NCBI RefSeq assembly: GCF_000612445.1 | Contig: NZ_BALC01000001.1 | Span: forward strand, 62,001 to 126,000 | Direction of reading: 5' to 3' | DNA from: Liquorilactobacillus sucicola DSM 21376 = JCM 15457 | Lineage (GTDB): Bacteria; Bacillota; Bacilli; Lactobacillales; Lactobacillaceae | DNA length: 64,000 bases | In this document: piece after piece, positions 27,803-37,545 of the stretch | Layout: every line of letters begins with the position of its first letter | Position numbering within the stretch: the first letter of the stretch is position 1 | Program-made: the position numbers and the translations under genes | The notes under the pieces: generated by a model | Databases searched by the model: none | What the model saw: the letters and a program-made list of their open reading frames with translations, nothing else | What the model was told of the DNA's origin: nothing

Positions 27803-27934
27803 CTATTTCTTCTGTTTTTCTTTTTTTTCTTCTTTAGAATTATTTTCTTTGCTTTTCGGAGGTTGAACAGGGTCAACTGCAAGTTTTTCAAACAGTTTGT
27901 CTAGTTGGTTTTGACGATTTACTGTAAGTCCCAT
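27803..27934 (-). CDS. Small hypothetical protein, 43 residues
   Basis: A short reading frame on the minus strand starts MGLTVNRQNQLDKLFEKLA and ends in a lysine/glutamate-rich tail. A GGGAG site lies about 12 bases upstream of the ATG. The start-proximal pattern (LT..RQ..LDKLFE) resembles short conserved proteins of lactobacilli and streptococci (SPJ_0845-like). I offer that name only as a possibility. No membrane segment or known domain is present. It lies alone in a gap of about 540 bases between the MazG-like gene and the glutamine transporter. Confidence 0.65.
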   Translation of the reverse strand: MGLTVNRQNQLDKLFEKLAVDPVQPPKSKENNSKEEKKEKQKK

Positions 27935-28081
27935 GAGGAAAGATCACTCCCTTGCTTTATATGTCTAGATACTCACCAAAGGATACCAGTTTTTTGAAAA
28001 TATTTCAATTAATTAATTTGCTGCATAAAAAAGAATATATTATGATTTTTATGAGTAAATAGCACACATTATTCAATCATA

Positions 28082-28110
28082 TTGCATAATAATTCTAAAT
28101 GGAGTATACT
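28082..28110 (+). promoter_or_regulatory. Promoter of the glutamine ABC transporter operon
   Basis: TTGCAT at 28082-28087, a 17-base spacer and TATACT at 28105-28110. The upstream 150 bases are AT-rich and otherwise empty. Confidence 0.75.
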
Positions 28111-28154
28111 GCTTTTGGTAGTAGTTTATGTTATTCCAGAAGGGGAAAGTCTGT

Positions 28155-29615
28155 ATGAAGAAAAAAAGTTTTTTTCTAGTTATAATTGTTTTTTTATTAG
28201 CACTTATTATACCCGTTACGCATGCAAAAGCTGCAAATGACAATTACTTGCAGAAAGTAAAAGATAAGGGGACTTTGGTTGTCGGGACAAGTGCCGATTA
28301 TCCGCCATATGAATTTACAGCAAAAGAAAACGGCAAAACTAAATATGTCGGGCTTGATATCTCGCTTGCAGAGAAGTTTGCGAAAGATATTGGGGTAAAG
28401 TTAGAAGTTAAGAACATGAATTTTGATTCACTTCTCGTTGCCTTGGAAACTCATAAGATTGATATGGTAATTGCTGGGATGAACCCAACACCCGAAAGAC
28501 AAAAAAGCGTATCTTTTTCTAAAATCTACTATACTGGTGATCAGTATATGCTTATCAACAAAAAAGATGCAGCACACTTTAGGAAAATCAAGGATTTCAA
28601 AGGTAAAACGATTGGTGCTCAAACCGGTTCATTGCAGTATTCATTGGTTAAACAGCAGATGAAGGGTAATGATGTCAAGGGATTAGCCAAATTAAACGAC
28701 TTGGTGATTGCTCTTCAATCACAAAAAGTCAATGCAGTTGCAATGGAAGAGGCAACCGCTAAGGCATTTGCCGAAAATAATCGTAATTTGAAAGTGATTG
28801 ATCCGGGTTTTGATATTGATGCAAGCCAGACAGGTTCTGCAATCGGCTTCTCAAAGGGCGCAGATAGCCTTGTTAATGCGGCTAATAAAACTATAGATGA
28901 AGTAAAAAAGGATAATCTCATTAACAAGGAGTATATTCCGGCAGCAGCTAAAAACATGACCACAAATGGCAAGAAAAATTCAATGCTGAATTACTGGACT
29001 TACTTCGCCAAGGGAATTGAATATACTTTAATAATTACGGTCGTTTCTGTCTTCTTTGGTTTTGTTTTAGGTACATTGTTTGCCCTTATGCGGCTGTCGC
29101 GTAATAAACTAACACACGGTTTAGCAGTTTCATATATTGAATTTGTCCGTGGAACACCGTTAATGGTTCAGGTCATGTTTGTTTATTTCGGAATAGGTGC
29201 AGTTATTCAATCTTTACCAGCTTTGATTGCAGGAATTATTGCGGTTTCTTTAAACTCAGCCGCTTATGTAGCAGAGGTTATTCGGTCAGGAATCGAATCA
29301 ATACCCGCAGGACAAACTGAGGCTTCAAGAAGTCTGGGGTTATCACAAAAAGAGACCTATCGTTATATAATTATTCCGCAGGCACTGAAAAATATCTGGC
29401 CTGCTTTGGGCAATGAGTTCGTTACCCTAATCAAAGAAAGTTCCATTGTTTCAATAATTGGTGTAACTGATATCATGTATCAAATGCAGCTTGTTCAATC
29501 TGCAACTTACAAAGGTGTCATTCCAATTTTCATCGCGATGATTATATACTTTATTATGACATTTGGTTTATCTAAGGTTTTAGGGTATTTTGAAGGGAAG
29601 ATGAAACATGCCTAA
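28155..29615 (+). CDS. Glutamine-type ABC transporter, fused substrate-binding and permease protein
   Basis: A 486-residue fusion. A signal peptide (about residues 1-26, ending THAKAA) is followed by a family 3 solute-binding domain ([27 protein letters not shown]) to about residue 265. The permease domain with about four or five helices follows, carrying the EAA-type loop [21 protein letters not shown]-like near 405. This fusion is typical of lactic acid bacteria (GlnPH). It probably imports glutamine or another polar amino acid. The ATG at 28155 follows AAGGGGA. It overlaps the ATPase gene by eight bases. Confidence 0.93.
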   Translation: MKKKSFFLVIIVFLLALIIPVTHAKAANDNYLQKVKDKGTLVVGTSADYPPYEFTAKENGKTKYVGLDISLAEKFAKDIGVKLEVKNMNFDSLLVALETHKIDMVIAGMNPTPERQKSVSFSKIYYTGDQYMLINKKDAAHFRKIKDFKGKTIGAQTGSLQYSLVKQQMKGNDVKGLAKLNDLVIALQSQKVNAVAMEEATAKAFAENNRNLKVIDPGFDIDASQTGSAIGFSKGADSLVNAANKTIDEVKKDNLINKEYIPAAAKNMTTNGKKNSMLNYWTYFAKGIEYTLIITVVSVFFGFVLGTLFALMRLSRNKLTHGLAVSYIEFVRGTPLMVQVMFVYFGIGAVIQSLPALIAGIIAVSLNSAAYVAEVIRSGIESIPAGQTEASRSLGLSQKETYRYIIIPQALKNIWPALGNEFVTLIKESSIVSIIGVTDIMYQMQLVQSATYKGVIPIFIAMIIYFIMTFGLSKVLGYFEGKMKHA

Positions 29616-30345
29616 TTTAATTGAAGTTCAAAATTTAGGAAAATCTTTTGGCGACAATGAAGTACTTAAAGATATTAATGAAGTTGTTAAAAAGGGACAA
29701 GTAATTTGTGTGATTGGCCCTTCAGGTTCAGGGAAAAGTACTTTTTTAAGATGCTTAAATGTTCTTGAAGAACCAACCGCAGGTAAAGTTTTGTTTGAGG
29801 GAAATAGTTTAACCGGAATCAGTGAAAATGAACTGAATAATCTTCGTGAGAAAATGGGAATGGTTTTTCAGAGTTTTAATCTTTTTCCAAATATGAATGT
29901 TATTGAAAACATTAAACTAGCTCCGCTTAGAGTAAAAAAATTATCTGATGACGAGGCAACAAAACAAGCACAGGATCTGCTTGAAAGGGTTGGTTTGGCT
30001 GACAAGGCAGAGCAATATCCGCAGAGTTTGTCCGGTGGTCAACAACAAAGGGTGGCTATTGCACGCGCGCTGGCAATGAATCCAGAAGTTATGCTTTTTG
30101 ATGAACCAACTTCAGCACTTGACCCTGAGATGGTGGGTGAAGTCTTGAAGGTTATGAAGGATCTGGCCGAGTCCGGGATGACCATGGTCGTTGTGACACA
30201 TGAAATGGGCTTTGCCAAAAGCGTGGCAGATGAAATTTGGTTTATGGCAGATGGAGCCATTCAAGAAAAGGGCAATCCTGAAACATTTTTTAACGCGCCA
30301 AAAACAGAAAGAGCGCAGGATTTTCTGTCAAAAATTTTGATTTAA
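29608..30345 (+). CDS. glnQ: Amino-acid ABC transporter ATP-binding protein (GlnQ-like)
   Basis: A 245-residue ATPase that drives the upstream glutamine transporter. Walker A is GPSGSGKST near residue 36, the signature is [15 protein letters not shown] near 138, Walker B is [14 protein letters not shown] near 160, and the switch His is in VTHEMGFA. It overlaps the permease gene, so subunits are made together. A strong terminator follows. Confidence 0.95.
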   Translation: MPNLIEVQNLGKSFGDNEVLKDINEVVKKGQVICVIGPSGSGKSTFLRCLNVLEEPTAGKVLFEGNSLTGISENELNNLREKMGMVFQSFNLFPNMNVIENIKLAPLRVKKLSDDEATKQAQDLLERVGLADKAEQYPQSLSGGQQQRVAIARALAMNPEVMLFDEPTSALDPEMVGEVLKVMKDLAESGMTMVVVTHEMGFAKSVADEIWFMADGAIQEKGNPETFFNAPKTERAQDFLSKILI

Positions 30346-30377
30346 AGCTAGGCAAGATAATCAACAGAGAGTTGTGT

Positions 30378-30418
30378 AGACAACATTTTCATTTTTTTGA
30401 AAATGTTGTCTTTTTGTT
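30378..30418 (+). terminator. Strong intrinsic terminator after glnQ
   Basis: AGACAACATTTTC pairs perfectly with GAAAATGTTGTCT over a T-rich loop, followed by TTTTGTT. Confidence 0.9.
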
Positions 30419-30504
30419 GAAAAATACTTTTTTTGTCCTATAAAGTAAAAAAAGGCTGTAATATAATGGGAGAGTGGCTTAAATAGTGAAAGGATGTTCT
30501 TAAA

Positions 30505-32277
30505 GTGGCAACAATGCATATTGAAAAGAAATTAAAATTATTGCCCGATTTGCCAGGCTGCTATGTAATGAAGGATATCAACAGTCGTATCATTTATGTT
30601 GGAAAGGCAAAAAATCTAAAAAACAGAGTGCGCTCTTATTTTAAAAGTGCGCATGAGGGGAAAACAGCTAAATTAGTTTCTGAAATCAGGGATTTTGAAA
30701 CGATTATTACCTCGACTGATAAAGAAGCTTTTTTACTTGAAATAACGCTTATCCAAAAGCATAAACCATATTACAACATTAAGTTAAAGCGCGGGACTGG
30801 TTATCCATATATCAAAATAACCAATGAGAAAGATCCGATGATAAAAATCGTTAGCCAAGTAAAGAAGGATGGCGGTTATTATTTCGGACCGTATCCCAAT
30901 GTTTATGCAGCTGAAGAAACAATGCAACTTCTACAGAAAGTATACCCATTACGGCGTTGTAATGGGTATCAAAAACGTCCATGTTTGTACTATCACATGG
31001 GGCAGTGTTTGGGAGCTTGTTTTAAAGAAGTTCCTATGGAGGAGTATGCTGCTCAAATTAAAAAAATAAAATCTTTCCTGAACGGAAATGTTGGACGGAT
31101 TAAACAGACACTGACTAAAAAAATGAAGCAGGCATCTGAAGGACTGGATTTTGAAAGAGCTGCTGAACTCAGAGATCAAATCCATTATGTTGAGATCACG
31201 GTCGAAAAGCAGCAGATTATTTCGAACGATAATACACCGCGTGATCTATTTAATTTTTACTTAGATAAGGGCTGGATCTCCATCCAAGTTTTCTTCATCA
31301 GACAGGCTAGACTGATAAAGCGTGAAAAGCGGATTTTCCCTTGTATTGACACACCGGAAGCAGAATTAGAATCGTTTATACTACAATTTTACAACCGCAA
31401 AAATAATGTGATGCCTAAAGAAATCTTAGTTCCAGAGACATTAGATAAGGAGGTTTTGACCGAAATTCTGCATCGACCTGTCAGAACTCCATATCGCGGA
31501 CAAAAAAGGGAACTCTTGAATTTAGCAGAAAAGAATGCCCGTTTAGTGCTGGAAGAGAAGTTTAGACTGCTTGAATTGGATGATCGTAAGACTACAGGCG
31601 CAATGGATGAGATTATGAAAGCTTTAGAGCTTCCACAAGGACATAGAGTCGAAGCTTTTGATCATTCACATCTTCAAGGGACAGACATTGTTTCTGCAAT
31701 GGTTTGTTTTATTGATGGACGCCCGGAAAAGAGCGAGTATCGCAAGTATAAATTGCGTACTGTCGATCACGCTGACGAGGCAGCAAGTACGCGTGAAGTT
31801 GTTAGAAGACGGTATACGCGCTTATTGAAGGAACATGCTCAAATGCCTGATCTGATTTTGATGGATGGTGCAGAAATTCAGATTGAGGCAGCAAGAGATG
31901 TTTTGGAAAATGAACTGGGATTGTCAATTCCCGTAGCGGGGATGGTTAAGAATGAACATCATAAAACTGCAGATCTGATGAATGATAAATTCATTAAAGT
32001 ACCGCTTGATCCGAAAAGCGAAGCCTTTTACTTACTGCAACGGATACAGGATGAAGTCCACAGGTTTGTTATTACGTTTCATCGAAAAACACATTCTAAA
32101 CATTCATTGGCCTCAAGACTAGACTTGATTCCTGGTGTGGGACCTAAGTCACGCGTGAAATTGCTACGCAAATTTGGTTCAATGAAAAAAATAGAAATGG
32201 CAACTGTTAGTGAATTACAGACTGCTGGGATTTCAAAAAAAGTTGCGCAAACTATTAAACTTAGTTTGAAAAAATAA
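30505..32277 (+). CDS. uvrC: Excinuclease ABC subunit C
   Basis: Makes both incisions in nucleotide excision repair. The 590-residue protein has an N-terminal GIY-YIG nuclease domain (LPDLPGCYVMKD, then RIIYVGKAKNLKNRVRSYF), a UVR helix pair near residue 200, an RNase H-like domain with EAFDHSHLQGTD near 379, and C-terminal helix-hairpin-helix motifs (LIPGVGPKSRVKLL). The GTG at 30505 is better spaced from AAAGGA than the ATG nine bases later. A TATAAT lies at 30462. Confidence 0.96.
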   Translation: MATMHIEKKLKLLPDLPGCYVMKDINSRIIYVGKAKNLKNRVRSYFKSAHEGKTAKLVSEIRDFETIITSTDKEAFLLEITLIQKHKPYYNIKLKRGTGYPYIKITNEKDPMIKIVSQVKKDGGYYFGPYPNVYAAEETMQLLQKVYPLRRCNGYQKRPCLYYHMGQCLGACFKEVPMEEYAAQIKKIKSFLNGNVGRIKQTLTKKMKQASEGLDFERAAELRDQIHYVEITVEKQQIISNDNTPRDLFNFYLDKGWISIQVFFIRQARLIKREKRIFPCIDTPEAELESFILQFYNRKNNVMPKEILVPETLDKEVLTEILHRPVRTPYRGQKRELLNLAEKNARLVLEEKFRLLELDDRKTTGAMDEIMKALELPQGHRVEAFDHSHLQGTDIVSAMVCFIDGRPEKSEYRKYKLRTVDHADEAASTREVVRRRYTRLLKEHAQMPDLILMDGAEIQIEAARDVLENELGLSIPVAGMVKNEHHKTADLMNDKFIKVPLDPKSEAFYLLQRIQDEVHRFVITFHRKTHSKHSLASRLDLIPGVGPKSRVKLLRKFGSMKKIEMATVSELQTAGISKKVAQTIKLSLKK

Positions 32278-32377
32278 AGAGTGCTTTGTACATTATGCAT
32301 GATACAAACTTAATGTAGATGACCAAGCACCGACTGTATCACCGAAAATGTGGCTGAGTCAAAAATTAAATTGCAAC

Positions 32378-32413
32378 ATAAAAATAGTCACTAGCGGTTG
32401 CTAGTGGCTATTT
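32378..32413 (-). terminator. Terminator of the CDF transporter gene
   Basis: On the minus strand AAATAGCCACTAGC pairs with GCTAGTGACTATTTTT. The stem overlaps the last codons of the gene and may also end uvrC transcripts. Confidence 0.65.
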
Positions 32414-33312
32414 AGTTCATTTGGACGAGTTAGTTCGTAGTCAACATCCCATGGTTCTACGTGAACATCGGTGTCTAGAACACCAAACTTGCGACGTAGG
32501 AGACTTTCAACTTTTTCAGTGATATGATGACTTTCTCGTACAGACATTTGGGGATCGACCCAAATTATGATATCAACAAAAATATTTGCACCATATGAAC
32601 GACCTTGAATATTATGAACAAGTTCAACTCCAGGAATTTCATTAACAGCATTTGTATATTTTGCTAAAAGCTCATCATCGAATCCATCGGACAAAGAGAA
32701 AGCACTATCAGAAAAAATATTATAGGCGGTTTTAAGTATAGTGAGACCAATTAGAAGTGCCACGATACTGTCCAGCCAGGGCATTTTAAAATTGGCTCCA
32801 ATAATTGTGATCGAAGTTGCTAAACTCGTCAGAGCGTCATTACGAGTGTCCTTGGCAATTGCAAGCAGGGAATCCGAATTAATTTTCTTGGCGAGGTAGG
32901 AATTATGAAGATAAACTCCAAACATAATACAGCCACTGAATAATCCGACGAAAAGGGCATAAATGTCTGGGACTTCCTTATTACCCGCTATAAAATCACT
33001 AACAGAAGAATAAAGTACACTCAAACCAACTAGAAGCATGATAAATGAAGTTATCAGAGTTGCTAGTGTTTCTGCACGCCAATGACCATACTGGTGATTT
33101 TCATCTGGGGGACGTTGAGCTAAACGTAAACCAATCATAATTGCGCATGAAGAAAAAATGTCGGTTACATTGCCGGAACCATCAGCCAGTAGAGCTTCAG
33201 AATGGCTAATCTGACCAATAATAATTTTTAAGAGCGAAAGTGTAATGTAAGCAGCTAAGCTCACAATAACACCTCTTTGAGCAATTTTTAAGTTTTGATA
33301 ACGTTGTTGCAT
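32401..33312 (-). CDS. Cation diffusion facilitator (CDF) family transporter
   Basis: A 303-residue cation/proton antiporter. About six helices occupy residues 15-210, with DGSGNVTDIFSS in helix 2 and DTRNDALTSLA in helix 5. These are the usual metal-site regions, here with D/N-D variants closer to the manganese/iron-type exporters. A C-terminal cytoplasmic domain with paired histidines (ESHHITEKVE, VHVEPWDVD) follows. The start (complement of 33310-33312) has AAGGAG eight bases upstream; a longer frame is rejected. Metal specificity cannot be decided. Confidence 0.9.
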   Translation of the reverse strand: MQQRYQNLKIAQRGVIVSLAAYITLSLLKIIIGQISHSEALLADGSGNVTDIFSSCAIMIGLRLAQRPPDENHQYGHWRAETLATLITSFIMLLVGLSVLYSSVSDFIAGNKEVPDIYALFVGLFSGCIMFGVYLHNSYLAKKINSDSLLAIAKDTRNDALTSLATSITIIGANFKMPWLDSIVALLIGLTILKTAYNIFSDSAFSLSDGFDDELLAKYTNAVNEIPGVELVHNIQGRSYGANIFVDIIIWVDPQMSVRESHHITEKVESLLRRKFGVLDTDVHVEPWDVDYELTRPNELNSH

Positions 33313-33520
33313 AATAAAAGCTCCTTGGTAAGTTAATATCAGTAGAAGTTCGAAATAATCAGTAAATAAACTCAAATAATCTGCAGCGACACATGCAGTC
33401 TACTAACACACTCTAGTATACTATATAATTGATTATAGAATAATTTTGGGGCAAAGCAATAGCAGTCTGTTTCGCTTGTGAAAAAAGGATTAAAGTAGTG
33501 CTGAATTTAGTGTGCAAATT

Positions 33521-33549
33521 TTGACCAAGAAGGGGAAAACTGTTATAGT
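33521..33549 (+). promoter_or_regulatory. Promoter of obg with a long 5' leader
   Basis: TTGACC at 33521-33526, a 17-base spacer and TATAGT at 33544-33549 with an extended -10 TG. The message would have an untranslated leader of about 120 bases. The gap 33313-33676 between the CDF gene and obg is otherwise AT-rich, and I see no gene in it. Confidence 0.7.
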
Positions 33550-33676
33550 GATGCAAGGCAGTTTAGTGTTCCATGGCTGTCAGATGGATTTTTTACCTAT
33601 TTAAAATAAATGAAAATAAAATGATTATGATAGTTTTTTATCAAGTCCCCCATCTAAAGAAAGGTGAGTTGTTTAC

Positions 33677-34990
33677 GTGTTTGTAGATCAAGTGAAAATA
33701 AATGTTAAAGCCGGAGATGGTGGCGACGGAATGGTTGCTTTTAGAAGAGAAAAGTATGTTCCCAATGGCGGACCAGCTGGTGGTGATGGTGGAAAAGGCG
33801 GAAGCGTTGTGCTAAAGGTCGATGAAGGCTTGCATACTCTGATGGACTTTAGGTACCATCGCCACTTTAAAGCCAAGAGCGGCGGAAAGGGCATGATAAA
33901 GGGAATGTATGGCAGAGGTGCTAAGGACCTTTACATTTCTGTGCCAGAAGGGACAACTGTGACAGATGCTGAAACTGGAGAAGTTTTAGGAGATTTATTA
34001 CATGACGGGGATGAGTTGACCGTGGCACATGGTGGTCGTGGTGGTCGCGGCAATATTCACTTTGCCAGTCCACGGAATCCGGCACCTGAGATTGCGGAAA
34101 ATGGTGAGCCGGGAGTTGAACGTGTTTTAAAGCTTGAATTAAAAGTGTTAGCAGATGTTGGATTAGTTGGCTTCCCGTCTGTTGGAAAATCGACATTGCT
34201 TGCAGCTGTGACTAGTGCTAGGCCAAAAATTGCCGAGTATCATTTTACAACATTGGTTCCTAATTTGGGAATGGTACGTTTAGATGATGGTCGTGATTTT
34301 GTCTTGGCTGATTTACCAGGCTTGATTGAAGGTGCCTCCCAAGGAGTTGGTTTAGGAATTCAATTTTTGCGTCACGTTGAAAGAACAAGAGTTATTTTGC
34401 ATGTAATTGATATGAGCGGAACTGATGGTAGAGATCCCTATGACGATTTTCTCAAAATAAATCAAGAATTGGTCAACTATGACAGCACTTTATTAGAAAG
34501 GCCTCAAATCATTGTTGCAAGTAAAATGGACTTAACAGATGCGCAAGAGAATCTAAAAAAGTTTAAAAATATGATGCAACAGGATCATACCCTTGAAGAA
34601 ACACCAGGGATAATGGAAGTCTCATCTGTCACACGTACTGGCCTGAAGCAACTTCTTCTTAAAACAGCTGATATTTTGGATAAAACACCTGTTTTCCCAA
34701 CATTAGCAGAACGCACACAATTGAAGCAAAAAGAAGTTGCCGAATATGTCTATCAGGAAGAAAGCAACAAGACATTTGAAATAACACGCGACTCGGATGC
34801 AACATGGGTGTTGAGTGGTGAAAAAATTGAAAAATTATTTAAAATGACAAATCTTGATCATGATGAAAGCGTGATGCGTTTTGCACGTCAGCTTCGTGGT
34901 ATGGGTGTTGATGATGCTTTGCGGCAAAAGGGTGCTCAGCAAGGAGATCTTGTCCGAATTGGGAAATTTACATTTGAATTTGTTGAGTAG
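33677..34990 (+). CDS. obg: Obg-family GTPase (ObgE/CgtA)
   Basis: A 437-residue GTPase in 50S assembly, stress and cell-cycle control. The N-terminal Obg domain is glycine-rich ([20 protein letters not shown], residues 14-33, and two later glycine stretches). The G domain has G1 [11 protein letters not shown] near 165 and G3 [10 protein letters not shown] near 211. A C-terminal OCT domain covers about 355-430. The start is a GTG after AAAGGTGAG. Confidence 0.97.
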   Translation: MFVDQVKINVKAGDGGDGMVAFRREKYVPNGGPAGGDGGKGGSVVLKVDEGLHTLMDFRYHRHFKAKSGGKGMIKGMYGRGAKDLYISVPEGTTVTDAETGEVLGDLLHDGDELTVAHGGRGGRGNIHFASPRNPAPEIAENGEPGVERVLKLELKVLADVGLVGFPSVGKSTLLAAVTSARPKIAEYHFTTLVPNLGMVRLDDGRDFVLADLPGLIEGASQGVGLGIQFLRHVERTRVILHVIDMSGTDGRDPYDDFLKINQELVNYDSTLLERPQIIVASKMDLTDAQENLKKFKNMMQQDHTLEETPGIMEVSSVTRTGLKQLLLKTADILDKTPVFPTLAERTQLKQKEVAEYVYQEESNKTFEITRDSDATWVLSGEKIEKLFKMTNLDHDESVMRFARQLRGMGVDDALRQKGAQQGDLVRIGKFTFEFVE

Positions 34991-35036
34991 AATAACGATA
35001 TCTTAAACGTGTTAAATTTTGAGGTTGATTAAAAGA

Positions 35037-36938
35037 ATGGATAGAAGATTAAAAAAACGCCGTTATATTAATGGTTTTGATGGCATTCGTACTTTAGCTG
35101 TAGTTGGGGTAATTTTATTTCATTTGATGCCTTATGATGTTCAAGGCGGCTATTTAGGAGTCCCCATTTTCTTTGTTTTATCAGGATATTTGATTACAGA
35201 TTTGCTGAATCAGGAAATGCAGCAAAATGGGCGTATTGATATTCCAGCTTTTTATAAACGACGGATAAAACGGCTTTACCCAGGACTTGTAACGATGATT
35301 TTGGTTACTGTTTCGTACATTACGCTTTTTCAGCGGGAACTTTTGACAAATATTCGACAAATTATGTTGACGAATTTTGTGTATGTTTATAATTGGTTTC
35401 AAGTTGTTCACCGCGAGTCCTATTTCGATAGGTTTGGTCCCCAGTCTCCTTTTACGCATTTGTGGTCTCTTTCGATTGAAGGACAGTTTTATCTGGTTTG
35501 GCCTTTGCTACTGACTTTTTTATGGGTCGTTATTCGCAAAAGACAGCCAGTTTTTGACATTATTTTTATTGGAGCCTTTATTTCAGCACTTTTGATGGCC
35601 TTGCTTTATAAAGAAGGGCAGGATCCATCAAGAGTTTATTATGGAACTGACACACGAATGTTTTCAATTTTATTGGGTGCAGCATTATCTGTTATTTGGC
35701 CAAGTACTTCGTTAAAGGCAGAACTACCTAATGTGGCAAAGCATGTCTTGAATATCACAGGGATAATTTCACTGATACTGATTATATGGATGTTTTTCAG
35801 CATGCCGGGAGAAAGTGGTCTGACTTATCACGGAGGTATGTTCTTCTTCTCTTTGCTCGCACTGATTTTTATTGCGACCGTTGCTCATCCAGGTGCAGAT
35901 ATGAACCGGTTAATGTCTAATCGTCTTTTTTCATGGTTAGGGAAAAGAAGTTACGGCATATATTTATATCAGTATCCAGTCATGATTTTTTATGAAGCAC
36001 ATGTTACTAATATTGCCGCTCATCCTTGGTTTCATGCACTGGTTGAAATTGCCCTTATTGTTGCTATCAGTCACTTTTCATATGTCTATATAGAGCGGCC
36101 TTTGCAGCATTTTGATTATGCGCGTACAAAAGAATTTGTGACAGAGTTTTTTAAGCAAAATTCACGTTATGGTTGGCGGAGACTCTGGGGAACAGGTGTA
36201 CTTGCTCTTGTTTTGCTCGCATTGCTGGGAATTATTCAGCAACCGGGTGCAAGTGCTGCTAAGGGTGATCAGAAATTGCAGGACGCCCTCCAGAAAAACG
36301 AACAGAAAGTAGCCAAAAATAATAAAAAAGATGAATTAGAAAAAGGTAAAAAAAGGGAAGATGGATCAGCTGTCAAAAGTTCAGCGGCGCAAGCCAATGA
36401 TGAACAGAAAGCCAGCAATGAGGGTGAAAAGCAAGCAGATGGCTTAAGTGAAGTGCAGAAGAAAAGGGCACAGACGTTACAAGTTACGGCTGTGGGCGAT
36501 TCAGTCCTAGCAGATGGATCTGTTAAACTACAAGATATATTTCCGCAGATGTATATTGATGCTAAGGTAGGGCGCCAAATTCCTGATGCGATTGCGGTAC
36601 TTCAAAGTTTAGCAAACAATGGAAAGTTAGCGGATGTAGTGTTACTCAGTATAGGGACAAACGGTCCCTTTACGGACGAGCAGCTGAGTTCCATCATGAG
36701 TATTGCAGGAAAAAGGAAGGTCTATTGGATTAATACACATGTTCCAACACGACGCTGGCAAGATCAGGTCAATGAGTCCTTGAGTACTGCTTCGAAAAAG
36801 TATCACAATTTAAAGATCATTGATTGGTACACTTACAGTAAAGATCAAACAGCTTGGTTTTATGACGACAATGTCCATCCCAACGAATATGGCTTGAAGT
36901 ATTACAGTACCTACATAGCTAAAAATATCTTGAAATAG
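35037..36938 (+). CDS. OatA-like peptidoglycan O-acetyltransferase (acyltransferase 3 plus SGNH domain)
   Basis: A 633-residue membrane acyltransferase. About eleven helices of the acyltransferase-3 domain (GFDGIRTLAVVGVILFH, SGYLITDLL, WSLSIEGQFYLVWPLLL) occupy residues 10-380. A lysine/glutamate-rich linker spans about 400-480. The extracellular SGNH domain follows with GDS (Ser489), IGTNG, and a catalytic DNVH (Asp611, His614). The layout matches OatA, which acetylates cell-wall muramic acid and gives lysozyme resistance. The start is uncertain: the ATG at 35037 has only GAGG twelve bases upstream. Confidence 0.88.
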   Translation: MDRRLKKRRYINGFDGIRTLAVVGVILFHLMPYDVQGGYLGVPIFFVLSGYLITDLLNQEMQQNGRIDIPAFYKRRIKRLYPGLVTMILVTVSYITLFQRELLTNIRQIMLTNFVYVYNWFQVVHRESYFDRFGPQSPFTHLWSLSIEGQFYLVWPLLLTFLWVVIRKRQPVFDIIFIGAFISALLMALLYKEGQDPSRVYYGTDTRMFSILLGAALSVIWPSTSLKAELPNVAKHVLNITGIISLILIIWMFFSMPGESGLTYHGGMFFFSLLALIFIATVAHPGADMNRLMSNRLFSWLGKRSYGIYLYQYPVMIFYEAHVTNIAAHPWFHALVEIALIVAISHFSYVYIERPLQHFDYARTKEFVTEFFKQNSRYGWRRLWGTGVLALVLLALLGIIQQPGASAAKGDQKLQDALQKNEQKVAKNNKKDELEKGKKREDGSAVKSSAAQANDEQKASNEGEKQADGLSEVQKKRAQTLQVTAVGDSVLADGSVKLQDIFPQMYIDAKVGRQIPDAIAVLQSLANNGKLADVVLLSIGTNGPFTDEQLSSIMSIAGKRKVYWINTHVPTRRWQDQVNESLSTASKKYHNLKIIDWYTYSKDQTAWFYDDNVHPNEYGLKYYSTYIAKNILK

Positions 36939-36976
36939 GACTGGGTGTTACTAATTAACATGTTTATATTTTTTTA

Positions 36977-37017
36977 AGGACTTGGCAATTGAACGATTGC
37001 CGGTCTTTTCTATTTTA
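36977..37017 (+). terminator. Intrinsic terminator after the acyltransferase gene
   Basis: GGACTTGGCAAT pairs with ATTGCCGGTC over a six-base loop, followed by TTTTCTATTTT. Confidence 0.8.
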
Positions 37018-37029
37018 TTGTGGACTATT

Positions 37030-37314
37030 CTAAGAAATAAGGATTTTTGTTTGAGTTAACCTATAACCAAAAACTAAATGTTCTTGACCTGCACTTGCAA
37101 TCAATACTTGTGCATGATCATCCGTAAGTGAAAGAAAGCCTTTGGACAGTTGCTCAAGAGTCAATGGAGTGCCTACGGGCACTGCTGAAAGAACCACACC
37201 TTGTGTCATTCTTTTGATTGAAACGATGGGCAATAGTTGTCCTTGTGATTCGAAAAAAATTTGAAAGTTGTTTTTTAGGTTTGCGAGGGAAAGTTCAAAA
37301 TCGGCTAAGCGCAT
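37030..37314 (-). CDS. Hypothetical protein, 94 residues
   Basis: I do not recognise this protein. It starts MRLADFELSLANLKNNFQIFF and consists of alternating polar and hydrophobic residues without a signal peptide or membrane helix, suggesting a small soluble alpha/beta fold. It has a good ribosome site (AAGGAG, eight bases from the ATG) and a convincing promoter. It lies between the acyltransferase and rnz on the opposite strand, with its 3' end close to the acyltransferase terminator. Confidence 0.75.
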   Translation of the reverse strand: MRLADFELSLANLKNNFQIFFESQGQLLPIVSIKRMTQGVVLSAVPVGTPLTLEQLSKGFLSLTDDHAQVLIASAGQEHLVFGYRLTQTKILIS

Positions 37315-37358
37315 TCAGTAATCTCCTTAAAATTTGTTTAATTTTAGTTTATGATGAT

Positions 37359-37387
37359 ATTATAATATTCAGCAGGATGGCAAACAA
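37359..37387 (-). promoter_or_regulatory. Promoter of the 94-residue hypothetical gene
   Basis: Read on the minus strand: TTGTTT (37382-37387), 17 bases, TATAAT (37359-37364). Confidence 0.7.
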
Positions 37388-37545
37388 GATACGCGAATTT
37401 TTAGTTGCAATTAGCGTATAATTTTGAATGTAGTATAATCTTTGTTGTGGGTAAGACCGTACGCTTTTCTTTTACGGAGATTATCTTAATTAAAAAATGG
37501 ACATTGCTTTTAATAGAGCTGTGGCCAATTAGATTGGAATATGGT

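Noticed and set aside
27988-28002. CodY-like box upstream of the glutamine transporter
   Set aside because: AGTTTTTTGAAAATA has three mismatches to the 15-base CodY consensus and lies about 80 bases before the -35 box.
33688-33894. Proline-rich minus-strand frame inside obg
   Set aside because: It mirrors the glycine-rich Obg domain on the other strand.
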